Shown: piece after piece, positions 1-9,670 of the stretch
How positions within the stretch are numbered: the stretch's first letter is position 1
How the letters are laid out: the number at the start of each line of letters is the position of its first letter
DNA from: Patescibacteria group bacterium UBA2211
GTDB lineage: Bacteria; Patescibacteriota; Minisyncoccia; Minisyncoccales; Minisyncoccaceae
Assembly: GCA_002327845.1 (NCBI GenBank)
Contig: DCUP01000003.1
Location: forward strand, 141,033-205,032
Length of the DNA stretch: 64,000 nt
Reading direction: 5' to 3'
Translations under genes and position numbers: made by a program
Notes under the pieces: model-generated
The model's database searches: none
The model's input: the letters and a program-made list of their open reading frames with translations, nothing else
What the model was told of the DNA's origin: nothing

Positions 1-826
1 TTTTAGCTGAATAATTCAAGCATTCAAGATTATGTTTATAACAATCATAAACATGATGTTTGTTCTGATCAACCTCAAATCCCTCCTCTAATTCCGGTAT
101 TATATAGGTTAATAATCCCTTATTTCTTAATGATTCAATTCCATGCATAGCATTTTCGCTATTAATGATCTTAACCAACTCATCCCTTATCCTTTCTTTG
201 GATATTTTTTCTAATAAAAATGCACTATCTTTAATGGCTTGTTTAGTTTTTTCTTCAATTGTCCAATTCTCACCTAGGGTAGTTTTTAATCTTACTGCTC
301 TCATCATTCTTAGGGCATCCTCAGAAAACCTCTCTTTTGCGGTACCTACAGCACGAATGATTTGATTTTTTAAGTCTTTTTGACCATCAAATAAATCAAT
401 GATTTCAATTTCTGACCTATTTTTGATAGTCATAGCAATAGCATTTACCGTAAAATCCCTTCTTTTTAAATCTTCTTCAATGGTTTTTGACCAAGTAACC
501 TTATCGGGATGTCTACTATCACTATAAATAGCTTCCTTTCTATAGGTAGTTATTTCGATAATCTCAAAATTATCATTTTTTTGAGGAAAAGCGACACCAA
601 CCGTGCCGAAATCATTTTCATAGAAAGTTTTGATTTTTAAGTTATTAAAAACCTTTTGAATTTCTTCGGGAGTAGCATTAGTAGTAAGATCCCAGTCAGC
701 AGGGGATTTATCTCTTAAAAAATCTCTAGTACATCCTCCGACAATATAGGCCTCAAAACCTTGCTTTTGCAAGTTGTCGAGACAAAAGAAAACTTTTTCA
801 GGAATCATACTTAAATCCTTTTTCAT
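1..826 (-). CDS. cca: CCA tRNA nucleotidyltransferase, C-terminally truncated by window edge
   Basis: Adds or repairs the 3' CCA of tRNAs. I translated this from the minus strand; it starts at ATG 826 and runs off the left edge after about 275 codons. The N-terminal polymerase-beta-type nucleotidyltransferase core is clear: a YIVGGCTRD stretch near residue 28, the metal-binding pair in ADWDLTT, and the RRDFTVNA and RFSEDALRMMRAVR motifs of class II CCA-adding/poly(A) polymerases. Near the cut end is an HHVYDCYKH segment, as in CCA enzymes carrying an HD-type domain. Its promoter (833-861) places the -10 box 6 nt before the ATG, so the mRNA is probably leaderless. It diverges from nusA. The window contains both CCA-less and CCA-encoding tRNA genes, so the enzyme is needed. 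A poly(A) polymerase is a less likely alternative. Confidence 0.9.
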   Translation of the reverse strand, partial: MKKDLSMIPEKVFFCLDNLQKQGFEAYIVGGCTRDFLRDKSPADWDLTTNATPEEIQKVFNNLKIKTFYENDFGTVGVAFPQKNDNFEIIEITTYRKEAIYSDSRHPDKVTWSKTIEEDLKRRDFTVNAIAMTIKNRSEIEIIDLFDGQKDLKNQIIRAVGTAKERFSEDALRMMRAVRLKTTLGENWTIEEKTKQAIKDSAFLLEKISKERIRDELVKIINSENAMHGIESLRNKGLLTYIIPELEEGFEVDQNKHHVYDCYKHNLECLNYSAK

Positions 827-832
827 GAGTAT

Positions 833-861
833 ATAATATCTTAATTTATTTAACTTGACAA
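833..861 (-). promoter_or_regulatory. Promoter of cca (leaderless)
   Basis: On the minus strand TTGTCA (-35, 856-861) is followed after 17 bp by TATTAT (-10, 833-838). The ATG of cca at 826 starts 6 nt downstream of the -10, so transcription probably starts at or next to the start codon. The -35 overlaps that of the divergent nusA promoter. Confidence 0.65.
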
Positions 862-882
862 CTGCATTTCTTTTGATAGAAT
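855..882 (+). promoter_or_regulatory. Promoter of nusA-tig-clpP
   Basis: TTGACA (855-860), 16-bp spacer, TAGAAT (877-882). The predicted start near 889 leaves a leader of about 88 nt before nusA, unusually long for this window, and that leader holds a terminator-like hairpin. Confidence 0.65.
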
Positions 883-910
883 ATAGACAAGTAAAGGTAG
901 TTTTTTGATT

Positions 911-936
911 GGTCGGATTGTTCCGATCTTTTTATT
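911..936 (+). terminator. Terminator-like hairpin in the nusA leader (possible attenuator)
   Basis: GGTCGGA (911-917), loop TTGT, TCCGATC (922-928; one G-T pair), followed by TTTTTATT. It lies between the nusA promoter and the nusA ATG. The upstream gene points away, so there is no transcript to terminate other than that of nusA itself. Attenuation by NusA is an inference. Confidence 0.5.
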
Positions 937-977
937 AATAAGTAGTAAATTAAGAAAAATAATAAATAAAAAAGAAT

Positions 978-2237
978 ATGGATTTTCAATCATTTTTATC
1001 GGCCATATCTCAAATTGCAGACGAGAAAGGCTTATCACAAGAAAAAGTTTTAGAAACAGTTGAACATGCTTTAGCTTCAGCCTATAAAAAAGAATACGGG
1101 AAGAAGGGTCAAGTTATTAAGGCGAAGATTAATTCTAAAGGAGGAAAGATTGAATTTTGGAGAGTGAGAAATGTCGTAGATGATACAATGGTATATATCC
1201 CTGAAAAAGTTGAAGTCGAAGGTGAAGAACCATCTGAACAAGAAGAAGTATCAGTAAAGATTAAAGATAGCTACCGACCAACTGAAGCCGAATTAAATAC
1301 TGAAGAATCAGAAAAAGAAGGAGAGGAAACAGAGAGAAGAGTAAGGTATAATGCCGAGAAGCATATACTAATCGAAGAAGTAAAAGAAATAGATTCAAAA
1401 TTAAAAGCAGGCGAAGAATTAATTATTCCCTTAGAAGCAAAAGAAGATTTTGGAAGAATTGCTGCTCAAACTGCTAAACAAGTTGTTTTACAGAAGATAA
1501 GAGAAGCTGAAAAAGAAGTTGTCTTGGCTGAATATAAATCAAAAGAAGGGGAGATTGTTTCGGGAATTGCGCAAAGAATTGAAGGAATTAATGTTTACTT
1601 TGATATTGGTAAATCATTGGGAGTATTGCCTAAAGAAGAACAAATCAGGGGTGAATTCTATAAAGAAGGACAGAGGTTAAAGCTATATGTTCTACGTGTT
1701 GATACAACCCCAAAAGGACCAATTATTTTATTATCTAGAAGTTATCCTAAATTAATTTCTAAGTTATTTGAATTAGAAGTTCCTGAGATATCAGGTGGTC
1801 AAATTGAGATTAAATCAATAGCTAGAGAACCTGGTTCAAGAACTAAGATTGCGGTATTATCTAATGCCGAAGGAGTTGATCCAATTGGAGCCATGGTTGG
1901 ACAAAGGGGAGTGAGAGTAGCAGCAGTAATGTCTGAATTAGGCGGAGAAAAGATTGATATTATTGAATACGATGAAGAGCCAACTAAGTTCATCGCTAAT
2001 GCTTTATCACCAGCTAAAATCATTAATGTGATTGCTGAAGCTAAGAATGTTGCAACCGTTGTTGTGCCTAAAGATCAATTATCTTTAGCGATTGGGAAAG
2101 ACGGACAAAATGTTAGATTAGCTGCCAAATTAACTGGCTGGAAAATCGACGTTAAGAGCGAAGAACAAATCAATGAAAAAAATGACGATGAAGAAGAGCT
2201 GGATATTGACGATGAAGAAGAGTCAACAGCTGAATAA
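978..2237 (+). CDS. nusA: Transcription termination/antitermination factor NusA
   Basis: NusA binds RNA polymerase and modulates pausing, termination and antitermination. The 419-aa product has the N-terminal RNAP-binding domain (about 1-140, interrupted by an acidic Glu-rich stretch near residues 75-120), an S1 domain (about 185-255, starting GEIVSG), then two KH domains (about 275-400). These include AREPGSRTKIAV, the GAMVGQRGVRV loop and the second-KH AIGKDGQNVRLAAKLTGW motif. An acidic tail (about 395-419) ends the protein. Start is ATG 978; no Shine-Dalgarno sequence is visible. First gene of nusA-tig-clpP, with 12 nt to tig. The leader hairpin at 911-936 suggests autoregulated attenuation. 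Confidence 0.96.
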   Translation: MDFQSFLSAISQIADEKGLSQEKVLETVEHALASAYKKEYGKKGQVIKAKINSKGGKIEFWRVRNVVDDTMVYIPEKVEVEGEEPSEQEEVSVKIKDSYRPTEAELNTEESEKEGEETERRVRYNAEKHILIEEVKEIDSKLKAGEELIIPLEAKEDFGRIAAQTAKQVVLQKIREAEKEVVLAEYKSKEGEIVSGIAQRIEGINVYFDIGKSLGVLPKEEQIRGEFYKEGQRLKLYVLRVDTTPKGPIILLSRSYPKLISKLFELEVPEISGGQIEIKSIAREPGSRTKIAVLSNAEGVDPIGAMVGQRGVRVAAVMSELGGEKIDIIEYDEEPTKFIANALSPAKIINVIAEAKNVATVVVPKDQLSLAIGKDGQNVRLAAKLTGWKIDVKSEEQINEKNDDEEELDIDDEEESTAE

Positions 2238-2249
2238 TTTTTTAAAAAA

Positions 2250-3491
2250 ATGAAATACGAAATTAAAGAAATATCAACAATAAAGAGAAAGGTTGAAATA
2301 GAGGTAACCCCCGAAGAATTTGAAAATTACTATACCCAAGCTCTATCAGAAATATCAAAAGGAGTCGAACTACCTGGCTTTAGAAAAGGAAAAGTTCCCG
2401 AAAAAATAGTCGAAGAAAAGGTAAGTCAAGAAGGTGTTCTTGGAGAAGCTTCTGAGGCGGCAGTTAGAGATAATTGGATTAAAATAGTTAAAGAATCAGG
2501 AGTGGAAGCAGTGTCTCAACCAAAGATAGAAATTGTTAAAGTTGCCAGAGGTAATCCTTTTATTTTTACCGCTGAATTTGAAATACTTCCAGAAATAAAA
2601 TTACCTGATTTAAAAAGTATTAAGGTAGAAAAAAAAGAAATAAAAATTGAAGAAAAAGAAATCGAAGACACTCTTAACTGGCTAAGACAATCAAGAGCCA
2701 AGACAACTAAAAAAGATGGAGCAGCTGAAAATAATGACTTTATTGAATTTTCTTTTTCTTGTTTAAATATTGAAAACGATCCCATAAAAAAAGATAGAAT
2801 CGTTGTTGGAAAAAGTCACTACATTCCTGGCATGGAAGAAGCATTAATTGGAATGAAAGAGGGAGAAGAAAAAGATTTTGAGACAGAAAATCCTCAAGAC
2901 AAAAAAGAGAAATTAAAAATACATGTTAAGATTGATTCGGTGAATAAAATGGAATTGCCAGAAATTAACGACGAGTGGGCTAAAACCTTGGGCAAATTTA
3001 CAGATGTTAATTCTTTAAAAGAAGATATTAAAAAAGGAATAATTGAAGAGAAAGAAATTGCTCAAAAACAACAGAGAAGGGAAGAGGCAATCAAAAAGAT
3101 TTTAGAAAAAACAAAGTTTGAAGTTCCCGAAGTATTAGTTGAGAGGGAAGTCGGATTCATGATGGACAATATTAAATCGAGAGTTAATTCTGAATTGCAA
3201 ATTAGCCTAGAAGAATATTTGAAACAGATAAAAAAGACCGAAGAAGAATTAAAAAAAGATTTCAAAAAAATAGCGGAAGAAAGAGTAAAAGGATTCTTGG
3301 TCTTGCATCAAATATCTAAAGATGAGAAAATGGAAATAGGAGAGGAGGAAATAAATCAGAAAATAGAAGAGCTACTTAGTCAATACCCAGACAAAGAAGC
3401 AGCCAGAAAGAATATGAACATGGAACAAGCAAAGATGTATATAGAAGATGATTTAAAAAGAGAAAGAATATTTAAATTATTTGATTGTTAA
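2250..3491 (+). CDS. tig: Trigger factor, ribosome-associated chaperone
   Basis: Trigger factor binds the ribosome exit site through L23 and shields nascent chains. The 413-aa product has the full three-domain layout. The N-terminal ribosome-binding domain (1-about 145) carries the signature loop [11 protein letters not shown] (near 45-55). An FKBP-type PPIase domain follows (about 150-235; [17 protein letters not shown]). The rest is the helical C-terminal chaperone domain (about 240-413). Length is near the usual 430. No Shine-Dalgarno; the ATG follows an A/T stretch 12 nt after the nusA stop. clpP begins 4 nt after its stop, a tig-clpP order shared with many bacteria. Orthology is secure; use of the PPIase activity is inferred from domain presence. 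Confidence 0.95.
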   Translation: MKYEIKEISTIKRKVEIEVTPEEFENYYTQALSEISKGVELPGFRKGKVPEKIVEEKVSQEGVLGEASEAAVRDNWIKIVKESGVEAVSQPKIEIVKVARGNPFIFTAEFEILPEIKLPDLKSIKVEKKEIKIEEKEIEDTLNWLRQSRAKTTKKDGAAENNDFIEFSFSCLNIENDPIKKDRIVVGKSHYIPGMEEALIGMKEGEEKDFETENPQDKKEKLKIHVKIDSVNKMELPEINDEWAKTLGKFTDVNSLKEDIKKGIIEEKEIAQKQQRREEAIKKILEKTKFEVPEVLVEREVGFMMDNIKSRVNSELQISLEEYLKQIKKTEEELKKDFKKIAEERVKGFLVLHQISKDEKMEIGEEEINQKIEELLSQYPDKEAARKNMNMEQAKMYIEDDLKRERIFKLFDC

Positions 3492-3495
3492 AAAT

Positions 3496-4077
3496 ATGTT
3501 AATACCAACAGTTATAGAAAAAACACAAGCTGGAGAAAGAGCATATGATATTTATTCAAGGCTTTTAAAAGATAGGATTATTTTTCTAGCTGGTACTATC
3601 GATGACCATATAGCTAATACTGTAGTAGCTCAAATGCTTTTTTTAGCATCTAAAGATCCCAAAAAAGATATTCAATTATATATTAATAGTCCTGGTGGTT
3701 CAGTAACAGCCGGTTTAGCAATTTATGATACGATGCAGTATATTAAGCCAGACGTTTCAACTGTTTCGATTGGAATGTCTGCTTCAATGGGGGCCTTAAT
3801 TCTTGCTGCCGGAGCAAAGGGAAAGAGATATGCTTTGCCTAATTCAGAAATTCTTCTTCATCAGGTAATGGGAGGAGCAAAAGGACAAGCCTCAGAGATA
3901 GAGATTACTGCTAAGCAGATTTTAAAGATAAAGGAGCAGATGAATAAGATATTAGCTAAGCACACTGGACAATCTTTATCAAAAATTGCTCAAGATACTG
4001 ATAGAGATTTCTATCTTTCAGCCGAAGAAGCAAAAGCATATGGAGTAGTTGATGAGGTTATCTTTCCTAAGAAATAA
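3496..4077 (+). CDS. clpP: ATP-dependent Clp protease proteolytic subunit ClpP
   Basis: Serine peptidase subunit of the cytosolic Clp protease, which degrades proteins delivered by ClpX or ClpC-type ATPases. I chose ATG 3496, giving the canonical [10 protein letters not shown] start; an upstream in-frame TTG at 3481 would overlap tig and add five unusual residues. The 193-aa product keeps the triad: Ser97 in GMSASMGA, His122 in LLHQVMGG and Asp171 in [11 protein letters not shown], the same positions as in mature E. coli ClpP. There is little propeptide to remove. The gene lies 4 nt after tig and closes the operon; no hairpin terminator is visible before the next promoter at 4084. No clp ATPase gene is seen in the window. 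Confidence 0.96.
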   Translation: MLIPTVIEKTQAGERAYDIYSRLLKDRIIFLAGTIDDHIANTVVAQMLFLASKDPKKDIQLYINSPGGSVTAGLAIYDTMQYIKPDVSTVSIGMSASMGALILAAGAKGKRYALPNSEILLHQVMGGAKGQASEIEITAKQILKIKEQMNKILAKHTGQSLSKIAQDTDRDFYLSAEEAKAYGVVDEVIFPKK

Positions 4078-4083
4078 AATTTA

Positions 4084-4112
4084 TTGACAATTTGTTTTGA
4101 TATTGAGATAAT
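4084..4112 (+). promoter_or_regulatory. Promoter of the giant surface protein gene
   Basis: TTGACA (4084-4089), 17-bp spacer, GATAAT (4107-4112). The predicted start is about 24 nt upstream of the ATG at 4143. Together with the terminator at 9503-9530 this makes the gene a single-gene unit. Confidence 0.65.
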
Positions 4113-4142
4113 AAAAATATAAAAAATATCAAAATAAAAAAC

Positions 4143-7100
4143 ATGTCCTCAAAAATTAATAACAAAAAGATTATTGCATTAATTTCGGTAATTTTGTTTT
4201 TAGTTGTTGGGGCATTTTTGTTTTTTTATGAATCAGACAAGGCTCCACTTTCTGTTTCCGCCGAAGGTGAAGGTTGGGTGATTCAAGAAAATTATAGAAA
4301 ACCCATAACCATTACAAATAACGGTTCTGGTTATGCAGTTGTTCAATTTACTACCGTCGGTACTTCTTCTTGGACAGTTCCAGCTGGAGTTACTTCTGTT
4401 GATTATCTTGTTATCGGTGGTGGAGGTGGTGCAGGAGGATGGAGTGCTTATGGAGGAAATTCATATCATAACGGAGGAGGAGGTGGTGGTGGTTTTGTTG
4501 AAGGAACTACATCTGTTACTCCTGGAAATGGTATTACTGTTACTGTTGGTGCAGGAGGGGCTGGGGGTGGACAAGCAACGGTTGGTTCTGATGGAAGTAA
4601 TAGTGTTTTTGGTACAATAATTGCTTTGGGGGGTGGTGGCGGTGGATCATTTGATAAGGCTACTCCTACGGGAGGTGGTTCTGGTGGTGGTGGCGGTGGT
4701 TCTGATTATGGAGGACCATATGCTGGAGGAGCAGCTGAACAACCAGGTTCTCCTTCTGGTGGTTATGGATATGCAGGAGGGAGTGGATATCAGAATGCCG
4801 GAGGAGGAGAAATTGCTGGAGGCGGAGGTGGTGGTGCAGGGCAAGCTGGTACGGCTGGAGCATATAGGGCTGCCGGAAAGGGAGGTGATGGGCGAGCATC
4901 AGCTATAACCGGATCTAGTGTAACTTATGCTGGAGGAGGCGGAGGGTTAGGGGCTATGTCATATAGTCCTGTCGGTGCAGGTGGTACTGGAGGCGGTGGT
5001 GCTGGAGTTTATGGAGCCGTTGGTACCGCTGGTACTTCCGGTCTTGGAGGAGGAGGTGGTGGTGGACAAACAGGTGGTGCCGGAGGTTCTGGTAGAGTTA
5101 TTCTTCGTTATCCTGCTCCAGCTACAATCTTAACTAATTATCAGGTAAAATTAACAATTCCATTTGTTGCAAATATGAGAGGGGATTTTGGTGACTTAAG
5201 ATTTACATCTTCAGATGGATCAACGCCACTTTCTTATTGGATTGAATCGTATACGGCTTCGACTTCGGCAGTTGTTTGGGTAAAGGTTCCTTCTCTTTCT
5301 AGTGGCAATACTACAATATATATGTATTATGGAAATTCTTGGACAACTACTTTGAGTAATGGAACCAATACGTTTGATTTTTTTGATGATTTTTCAGCTG
5401 CAAGTATTGATACAACAAAGTGGACGCTTACTGGTACTCCAACAATTGTAAGTGGGGTTGCTAATATTAATAATAATCAAGGTATTCAGCAGACAACACC
5501 TCTTTCTACGCCAATTATTTTTAATGTTAAATATCAAAGACCTTCGTATTATAGAAATAGAACCAATACGGTTCCTTGGACTACAGGCATTGCTGATGTG
5601 GGAGATTTTTCTACTTCTTTATATTGGGGTGATTTTACTGGAACAACACTAACAAATAATAATTGGTATTTATTTAGTCATGTTTATACTCCGACGACAT
5701 ATTATTGGAATATTAATGATTACACATCTGGTTCATCAGTATTTACAAGAAACGGAGCTTACTCTGGAGCATCAGCGTATTTATATTATCGTTCAACTGA
5801 ATCAACAAGTTCTCAGATGAGATTAGATTGGGTTATGGCTCGCAAATATGCTGCAACAGAACCAACTTTTTCCATTGGAACCGAAGAGGTTGCGATTGGC
5901 GCTGTTTGTGGTTCAAGTAACGGCTCTACTTTTGATTCTGCTCCAACAATCAATCTTTGCACTACGGGAACAGCTTCTGCTGTGGCGGGTAGTGGTCCTT
6001 GGACTTGGACTTGTAATGGATCTTGGGCATCGGCTTCTTGTATGGCGAATGCTACAATTAGTGGTAGTTCTACTCTAAGCGGTTCATATACAATTGAAAA
6101 ATATGTTGGAGTAGGTTCAACTAACTGGACCGTTCCTACTGGAGTTACTAGTGCAGAGATTTTACTTGTTGGAGGAGGAGGTGGTGGTGGTATGGATATG
6201 GGTGGAGGTGGTGGTGCTGGCTCAGTTAGTTCTGATGCATCATATTCTCTAACTGCTGGAACTAAAACGATAACCGTTGGAGCTGGAGGTCTTGGTGCTC
6301 CGGCTGCCTGGACAAACGGCCAACAAGGAGGTCATCAATTTACGATTCCTGCAACCAAGGGTGGAAATACGAGTTTTGATGGGCAAATAGCAGAAGGAGG
6401 TGGTTTCGGAGGAAGTTCTTATTATAACTATACTCCAGGTATTGCGGGTGGAAATGGTGGATCTGGTGGTGGTGCTAGCGGTTACAACCCTAATGCCGGA
6501 ACTTTTTATGGAGGGACTGCAAGTGGAATTGGTGGAGGGAATAATGGAGGAAATAGTACAGCGGCATATTATTCGGGTGGTGGAGGAGGAGCCGGAGCAG
6601 CAGGAGAAACTTCAACTTCATCTGTTGGAGCGAATGGTGGTATAGGTATTTCTAATTCTATTTTAGGAACTGCTTATTATTGGGGTGGTGGTGGAGGAGG
6701 AGCCGGACATACGGTGTGTGGTGGAACTGGTGGAACTGGCGGTGGTGGTGGTGGTGCAAATTGTAGTTCTGCTGGTGGTAGTGGAATAAATAATGGTGGA
6801 ACTGGTGGAGCAAGTATTAATAGTCCTGGTGGAAATGGTGGAGCATATACTGGCGGTGGTGGTGGAGGAGGATCACATTATAATTATAATAATAGAGGTG
6901 GAAATGGTGGATCTGGTATTTTTGTTATAAAGTACTTAACACAATATCTTGATGGATGGTCATACAGAAAACCGGTAACGATAAGCAATACTAGTGGGGC
7001 TGTTTTAAATAGTTATCAAATTAAATTCACGGTTACTTATGCTAGCGGTAAAATGAAATCTGATTTTAGTGATTTAAGATTTACACGATTAGATGGTATT

Positions 7101-9494
7101 ACTATTCTTCCACACTGGATTGAATCATACACGGCCTCTACTTCTGCCGTTGTTTGGGTTAAGGTTGATAGCATTCCAATTGCTGGTAATCAGATATTTA
7201 TGTATTATGGAAATTCATCCGCCAGTTCAACTAGCAGTTTTGATAACACTAATGCTTTTTCTACAACTGGATTAGTTGAATGGTTGAAAGTAGACAGTAT
7301 TACCGGACTTTCCGATGGTGCATCAGTAGCAACATTAACTGATAGCAGTGGAAGCGGTAATAGTGTTACGCAGGCAACAGGAACTAAACAACCAATTTAT
7401 AAAACAAATATATTAAATGGAAAGCCTGTATTGAGATTTACAGCTGCAAATTCTCAAACAATGACAGTTGCTACTAATTTTTCTGCTCCTACTACTGTAA
7501 TTTATACTAGTAGAATGTCTGGTACGACAAAAGCAAGAATTCTTTCTGGTTTAGCTAGTAATTGGCTTTTAGGATATCATGAAGGATTAAGACAACGAGC
7601 CTATTTTTCAGGATGGGTTTATACTGGTGTTGCTGATGATGCTAATTGGCATATTTATAGTGGAACAATGGGCGGAGCGGGAGTAAATTCTAATTTTTAT
7701 GAAAATGGAAGTAATCTTGCCAGTAATCAGGGAGGAACAGCTGGTCCTAATGGTTTGTCTTTGGTTGGTCACATGGCTGCAAGTGAATTTTCTGACGCAG
7801 ACATTGCAGAAGTATTAATTTTTAATTCTATTCTTTCTAACTCATCACGATCTATAGTTGAACGTTATTTAGCTAATAAATATGCTTTAACCTATACTCC
7901 TATTTATACTGATCCAACAGTGACATTCGGGACCGAGAATGGTACTGGAGTTTGTGGTTCTTCAAATGGTCAAAATTTTGCTACTGAACCAACTACCAAT
8001 CTTTGCCTTGCTGGTACTGCTTCGGTTGTAGCTGGAGAAGGACCGTGGGATTGGACTTGTACTGGAACATATGGAAGTCCGGTATCTTGCTCGGCCAACT
8101 CTTTTTGCGTCGAAACAATTAACAATTCAAGTGTTATTTTTAAATGTTCTGGGGTGGGGACTACTAGTTGGACTGCTCCTATTGGTGTAACTTCTGTTGA
8201 TTATCTTGTTGTGGGTGGTGGCGGAGGTTCAACAGGAGGAACAGCTGCTATTAATTATGGTGCTGGCGGAGCTGGAGGAACGGTTTTGCATGGAACTGGT
8301 TATGCGGTTGTTCCTAGTAATTCATATACCATCACGGTTGGAGCTGGTGGCACAAAATGTGCAACAGCATGTACTTCTGGTAATGGTGGCACTTCTGTTT
8401 TTTCAACAATTAGTGCTACTGGCGGTACTGGAACTGCCTCTACTTCAGCAGCCCCTGGAGGTTCAAATGCAGCTTTTTCAGGAGCATCTTATTCTTCGGG
8501 AACCTATAGGGGTGGAGGAGCCGGAGGTGCCGCTAATGGTTCTACTGATGATGGTGGAGCAGGATATCTAAGCAGTATTACTGGAACAGCAACTTATTAT
8601 GCTGGAGGGGGAGGTGGTGGTTCAATTGGTACTGGCGGTGTAGGAGGAGGTGGAGACGGTTATGGAGGCTACGCCACTGGTTATGCTGGAACAAATGGGC
8701 TAGGTGGTGGTGCCGGTGGTACTGGAACTAGTGGTGGTCTTGGTGGTGCTGATGGTGGTTCAGGTGTTGTTATTATCAGTTATTCTATAGTAGGAATAGG
8801 TACAGACTCTAGCCATCCTGGTCAAAATTGTAACGATATTTATCTTCGTAACACAAAAGCACGTACGAATGGTATGTATTGGGTGAAACCAGATACGTCT
8901 GCAGCTTTTCAAGTTTATTGTGATATGGAAACTAATGGTGGTGGTTGGACTTTAATTGGTAAAGGAAGAGAAGGCTGGACATGGACTAACGCGGGACAGG
9001 GAACTGTTGCTGATTTAGCTCAAAATCCAGACAGCAATACAGTTTCTACTTTACCTGCCACAACAATAGATGCTTTAGTTGGAAATAAAGACATAAATAC
9101 ACTTTCTGGCGGAGTTAGGGTGTATAGACACGGCTTAGATCAAGATTGGATATTTGATTATCCAACTATGACGAATTGGGACTGGGGAATGAGTACGAGT
9201 AAGACCGCTACAGTCGTTTCAAGAACTCCTACTTGTACTGGTATTACGTCTGGAAATACTAGAGATACTTATTGGTGTGACGGTGTAAACGGTCCTAATA
9301 GAATCTTTACCTGGGATTGGTCTGGCCATAACTATGTGATGGGTTGGTCTGGGGGTGTTTCTAGTTGTACGGGATATGGAAGTGATGCGTGGTGTTACAC
9401 AAATGAAGACCGTCCTCTTTTCAGAACCCAAGTTTGGATTAAAAGTAGTCCCTTGCTTTTACCAACATGGAGAGAAATATCGCCTTTTCAATAG
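4143..9494 (+). CDS. Giant modular glycine-rich surface protein with DUF2341, LamG-like and fibrinogen-like domains
   Basis: Predicted secreted or envelope-anchored adhesin of 1783 aa. A Lys-rich start and hydrophobic segment (about 9-29) form a signal anchor. Three glycine-rich domains open alike (TVGTSSWTVPAGVTSVDYL, GVGSTNWTVPTGVTSAEIL, GVGTTSWTAPIGVTSVDYL) near residues 66, 654 and 1335. Two DUF2341-type domains share WIESYTASTSAVVWVKV. Each is followed by a concanavalin-A-like region (about 415-577; 1045-1255) and a Cys-containing CGSSNG module (about 590 and 1270). The C-terminus (about 1557-1783) resembles a fibrinogen C-terminal domain: NGMYWVKPD, FQVYCDMETNGGGWTLIG. The plan is [Gly-rich, DUF2341, lectin-like, CGSSNG] twice, then Gly-rich plus fibrinogen-like. 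In the first unit the Gly-rich domain appears inserted inside DUF2341. No C-terminal anchor or sorting motif is seen. Likely role is host-cell or polysaccharide adhesion (inference). Confidence 0.85.
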   Translation: MSSKINNKKIIALISVILFLVVGAFLFFYESDKAPLSVSAEGEGWVIQENYRKPITITNNGSGYAVVQFTTVGTSSWTVPAGVTSVDYLVIGGGGGAGGWSAYGGNSYHNGGGGGGGFVEGTTSVTPGNGITVTVGAGGAGGGQATVGSDGSNSVFGTIIALGGGGGGSFDKATPTGGGSGGGGGGSDYGGPYAGGAAEQPGSPSGGYGYAGGSGYQNAGGGEIAGGGGGGAGQAGTAGAYRAAGKGGDGRASAITGSSVTYAGGGGGLGAMSYSPVGAGGTGGGGAGVYGAVGTAGTSGLGGGGGGGQTGGAGGSGRVILRYPAPATILTNYQVKLTIPFVANMRGDFGDLRFTSSDGSTPLSYWIESYTASTSAVVWVKVPSLSSGNTTIYMYYGNSWTTTLSNGTNTFDFFDDFSAASIDTTKWTLTGTPTIVSGVANINNNQGIQQTTPLSTPIIFNVKYQRPSYYRNRTNTVPWTTGIADVGDFSTSLYWGDFTGTTLTNNNWYLFSHVYTPTTYYWNINDYTSGSSVFTRNGAYSGASAYLYYRSTESTSSQMRLDWVMARKYAATEPTFSIGTEEVAIGAVCGSSNGSTFDSAPTINLCTTGTASAVAGSGPWTWTCNGSWASASCMANATISGSSTLSGSYTIEKYVGVGSTNWTVPTGVTSAEILLVGGGGGGGMDMGGGGGAGSVSSDASYSLTAGTKTITVGAGGLGAPAAWTNGQQGGHQFTIPATKGGNTSFDGQIAEGGGFGGSSYYNYTPGIAGGNGGSGGGASGYNPNAGTFYGGTASGIGGGNNGGNSTAAYYSGGGGGAGAAGETSTSSVGANGGIGISNSILGTAYYWGGGGGGAGHTVCGGTGGTGGGGGGANCSSAGGSGINNGGTGGASINSPGGNGGAYTGGGGGGGSHYNYNNRGGNGGSGIFVIKYLTQYLDGWSYRKPVTISNTSGAVLNSYQIKFTVTYASGKMKSDFSDLRFTRLDGITILPHWIESYTASTSAVVWVKVDSIPIAGNQIFMYYGNSSASSTSSFDNTNAFSTTGLVEWLKVDSITGLSDGASVATLTDSSGSGNSVTQATGTKQPIYKTNILNGKPVLRFTAANSQTMTVATNFSAPTTVIYTSRMSGTTKARILSGLASNWLLGYHEGLRQRAYFSGWVYTGVADDANWHIYSGTMGGAGVNSNFYENGSNLASNQGGTAGPNGLSLVGHMAASEFSDADIAEVLIFNSILSNSSRSIVERYLANKYALTYTPIYTDPTVTFGTENGTGVCGSSNGQNFATEPTTNLCLAGTASVVAGEGPWDWTCTGTYGSPVSCSANSFCVETINNSSVIFKCSGVGTTSWTAPIGVTSVDYLVVGGGGGSTGGTAAINYGAGGAGGTVLHGTGYAVVPSNSYTITVGAGGTKCATACTSGNGGTSVFSTISATGGTGTASTSAAPGGSNAAFSGASYSSGTYRGGGAGGAANGSTDDGGAGYLSSITGTATYYAGGGGGGSIGTGGVGGGGDGYGGYATGYAGTNGLGGGAGGTGTSGGLGGADGGSGVVIISYSIVGIGTDSSHPGQNCNDIYLRNTKARTNGMYWVKPDTSAAFQVYCDMETNGGGWTLIGKGREGWTWTNAGQGTVADLAQNPDSNTVSTLPATTIDALVGNKDINTLSGGVRVYRHGLDQDWIFDYPTMTNWDWGMSTSKTATVVSRTPTCTGITSGNTRDTYWCDGVNGPNRIFTWDWSGHNYVMGWSGGVSSCTGYGSDAWCYTNEDRPLFRTQVWIKSSPLLLPTWREISPFQ

Positions 9495-9502
9495 AAATTA
9501 AA

Positions 9503-9530
9503 AACCCTTGCTATTGCAGGGGTTTTTTGT
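9503..9530 (+). terminator. Rho-independent terminator after the surface protein gene
   Basis: AACCCTTGC (9503-9511), loop TATT, GCAGGGGTT (9516-9524; one G-T pair), then T-rich sequence. It starts 8 nt after the stop codon. Confidence 0.85.
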
Positions 9531-9670
9531 TATATTAATAATGTAAGTATATTAACGTTAATTTTGAATTTTTGGTAATTATTTAATAATCTTAAGAATG
9601 AATTTTAGTAGAAAAATTTAAAACTGAAAATTGATTATTTATTGTGCGCCAAATTTTCATATATGAAAAT

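Noticed and set aside
4333..4908. Long overlapping ORFs in other frames of the surface gene (both strands)
   Set aside because: They arise from the GGT/GGA-rich repeats, consist of Leu/Val/Glu- or His/Gln-rich low complexity and match no family; the main frame is the only one with domains.
4143..9494. CRISPR-like or VNTR array suggested by repeated GGTGGTGGAGGA tracts
   Set aside because: The tracts are irregular, in frame, without spacers of fixed size, and encode Gly-rich domains.
9531..9670. Promoter for rny
   Set aside because: TTGAAT and TTGGTA lie in the gap, but no -10 box occurs at proper spacing, so I do not call one.
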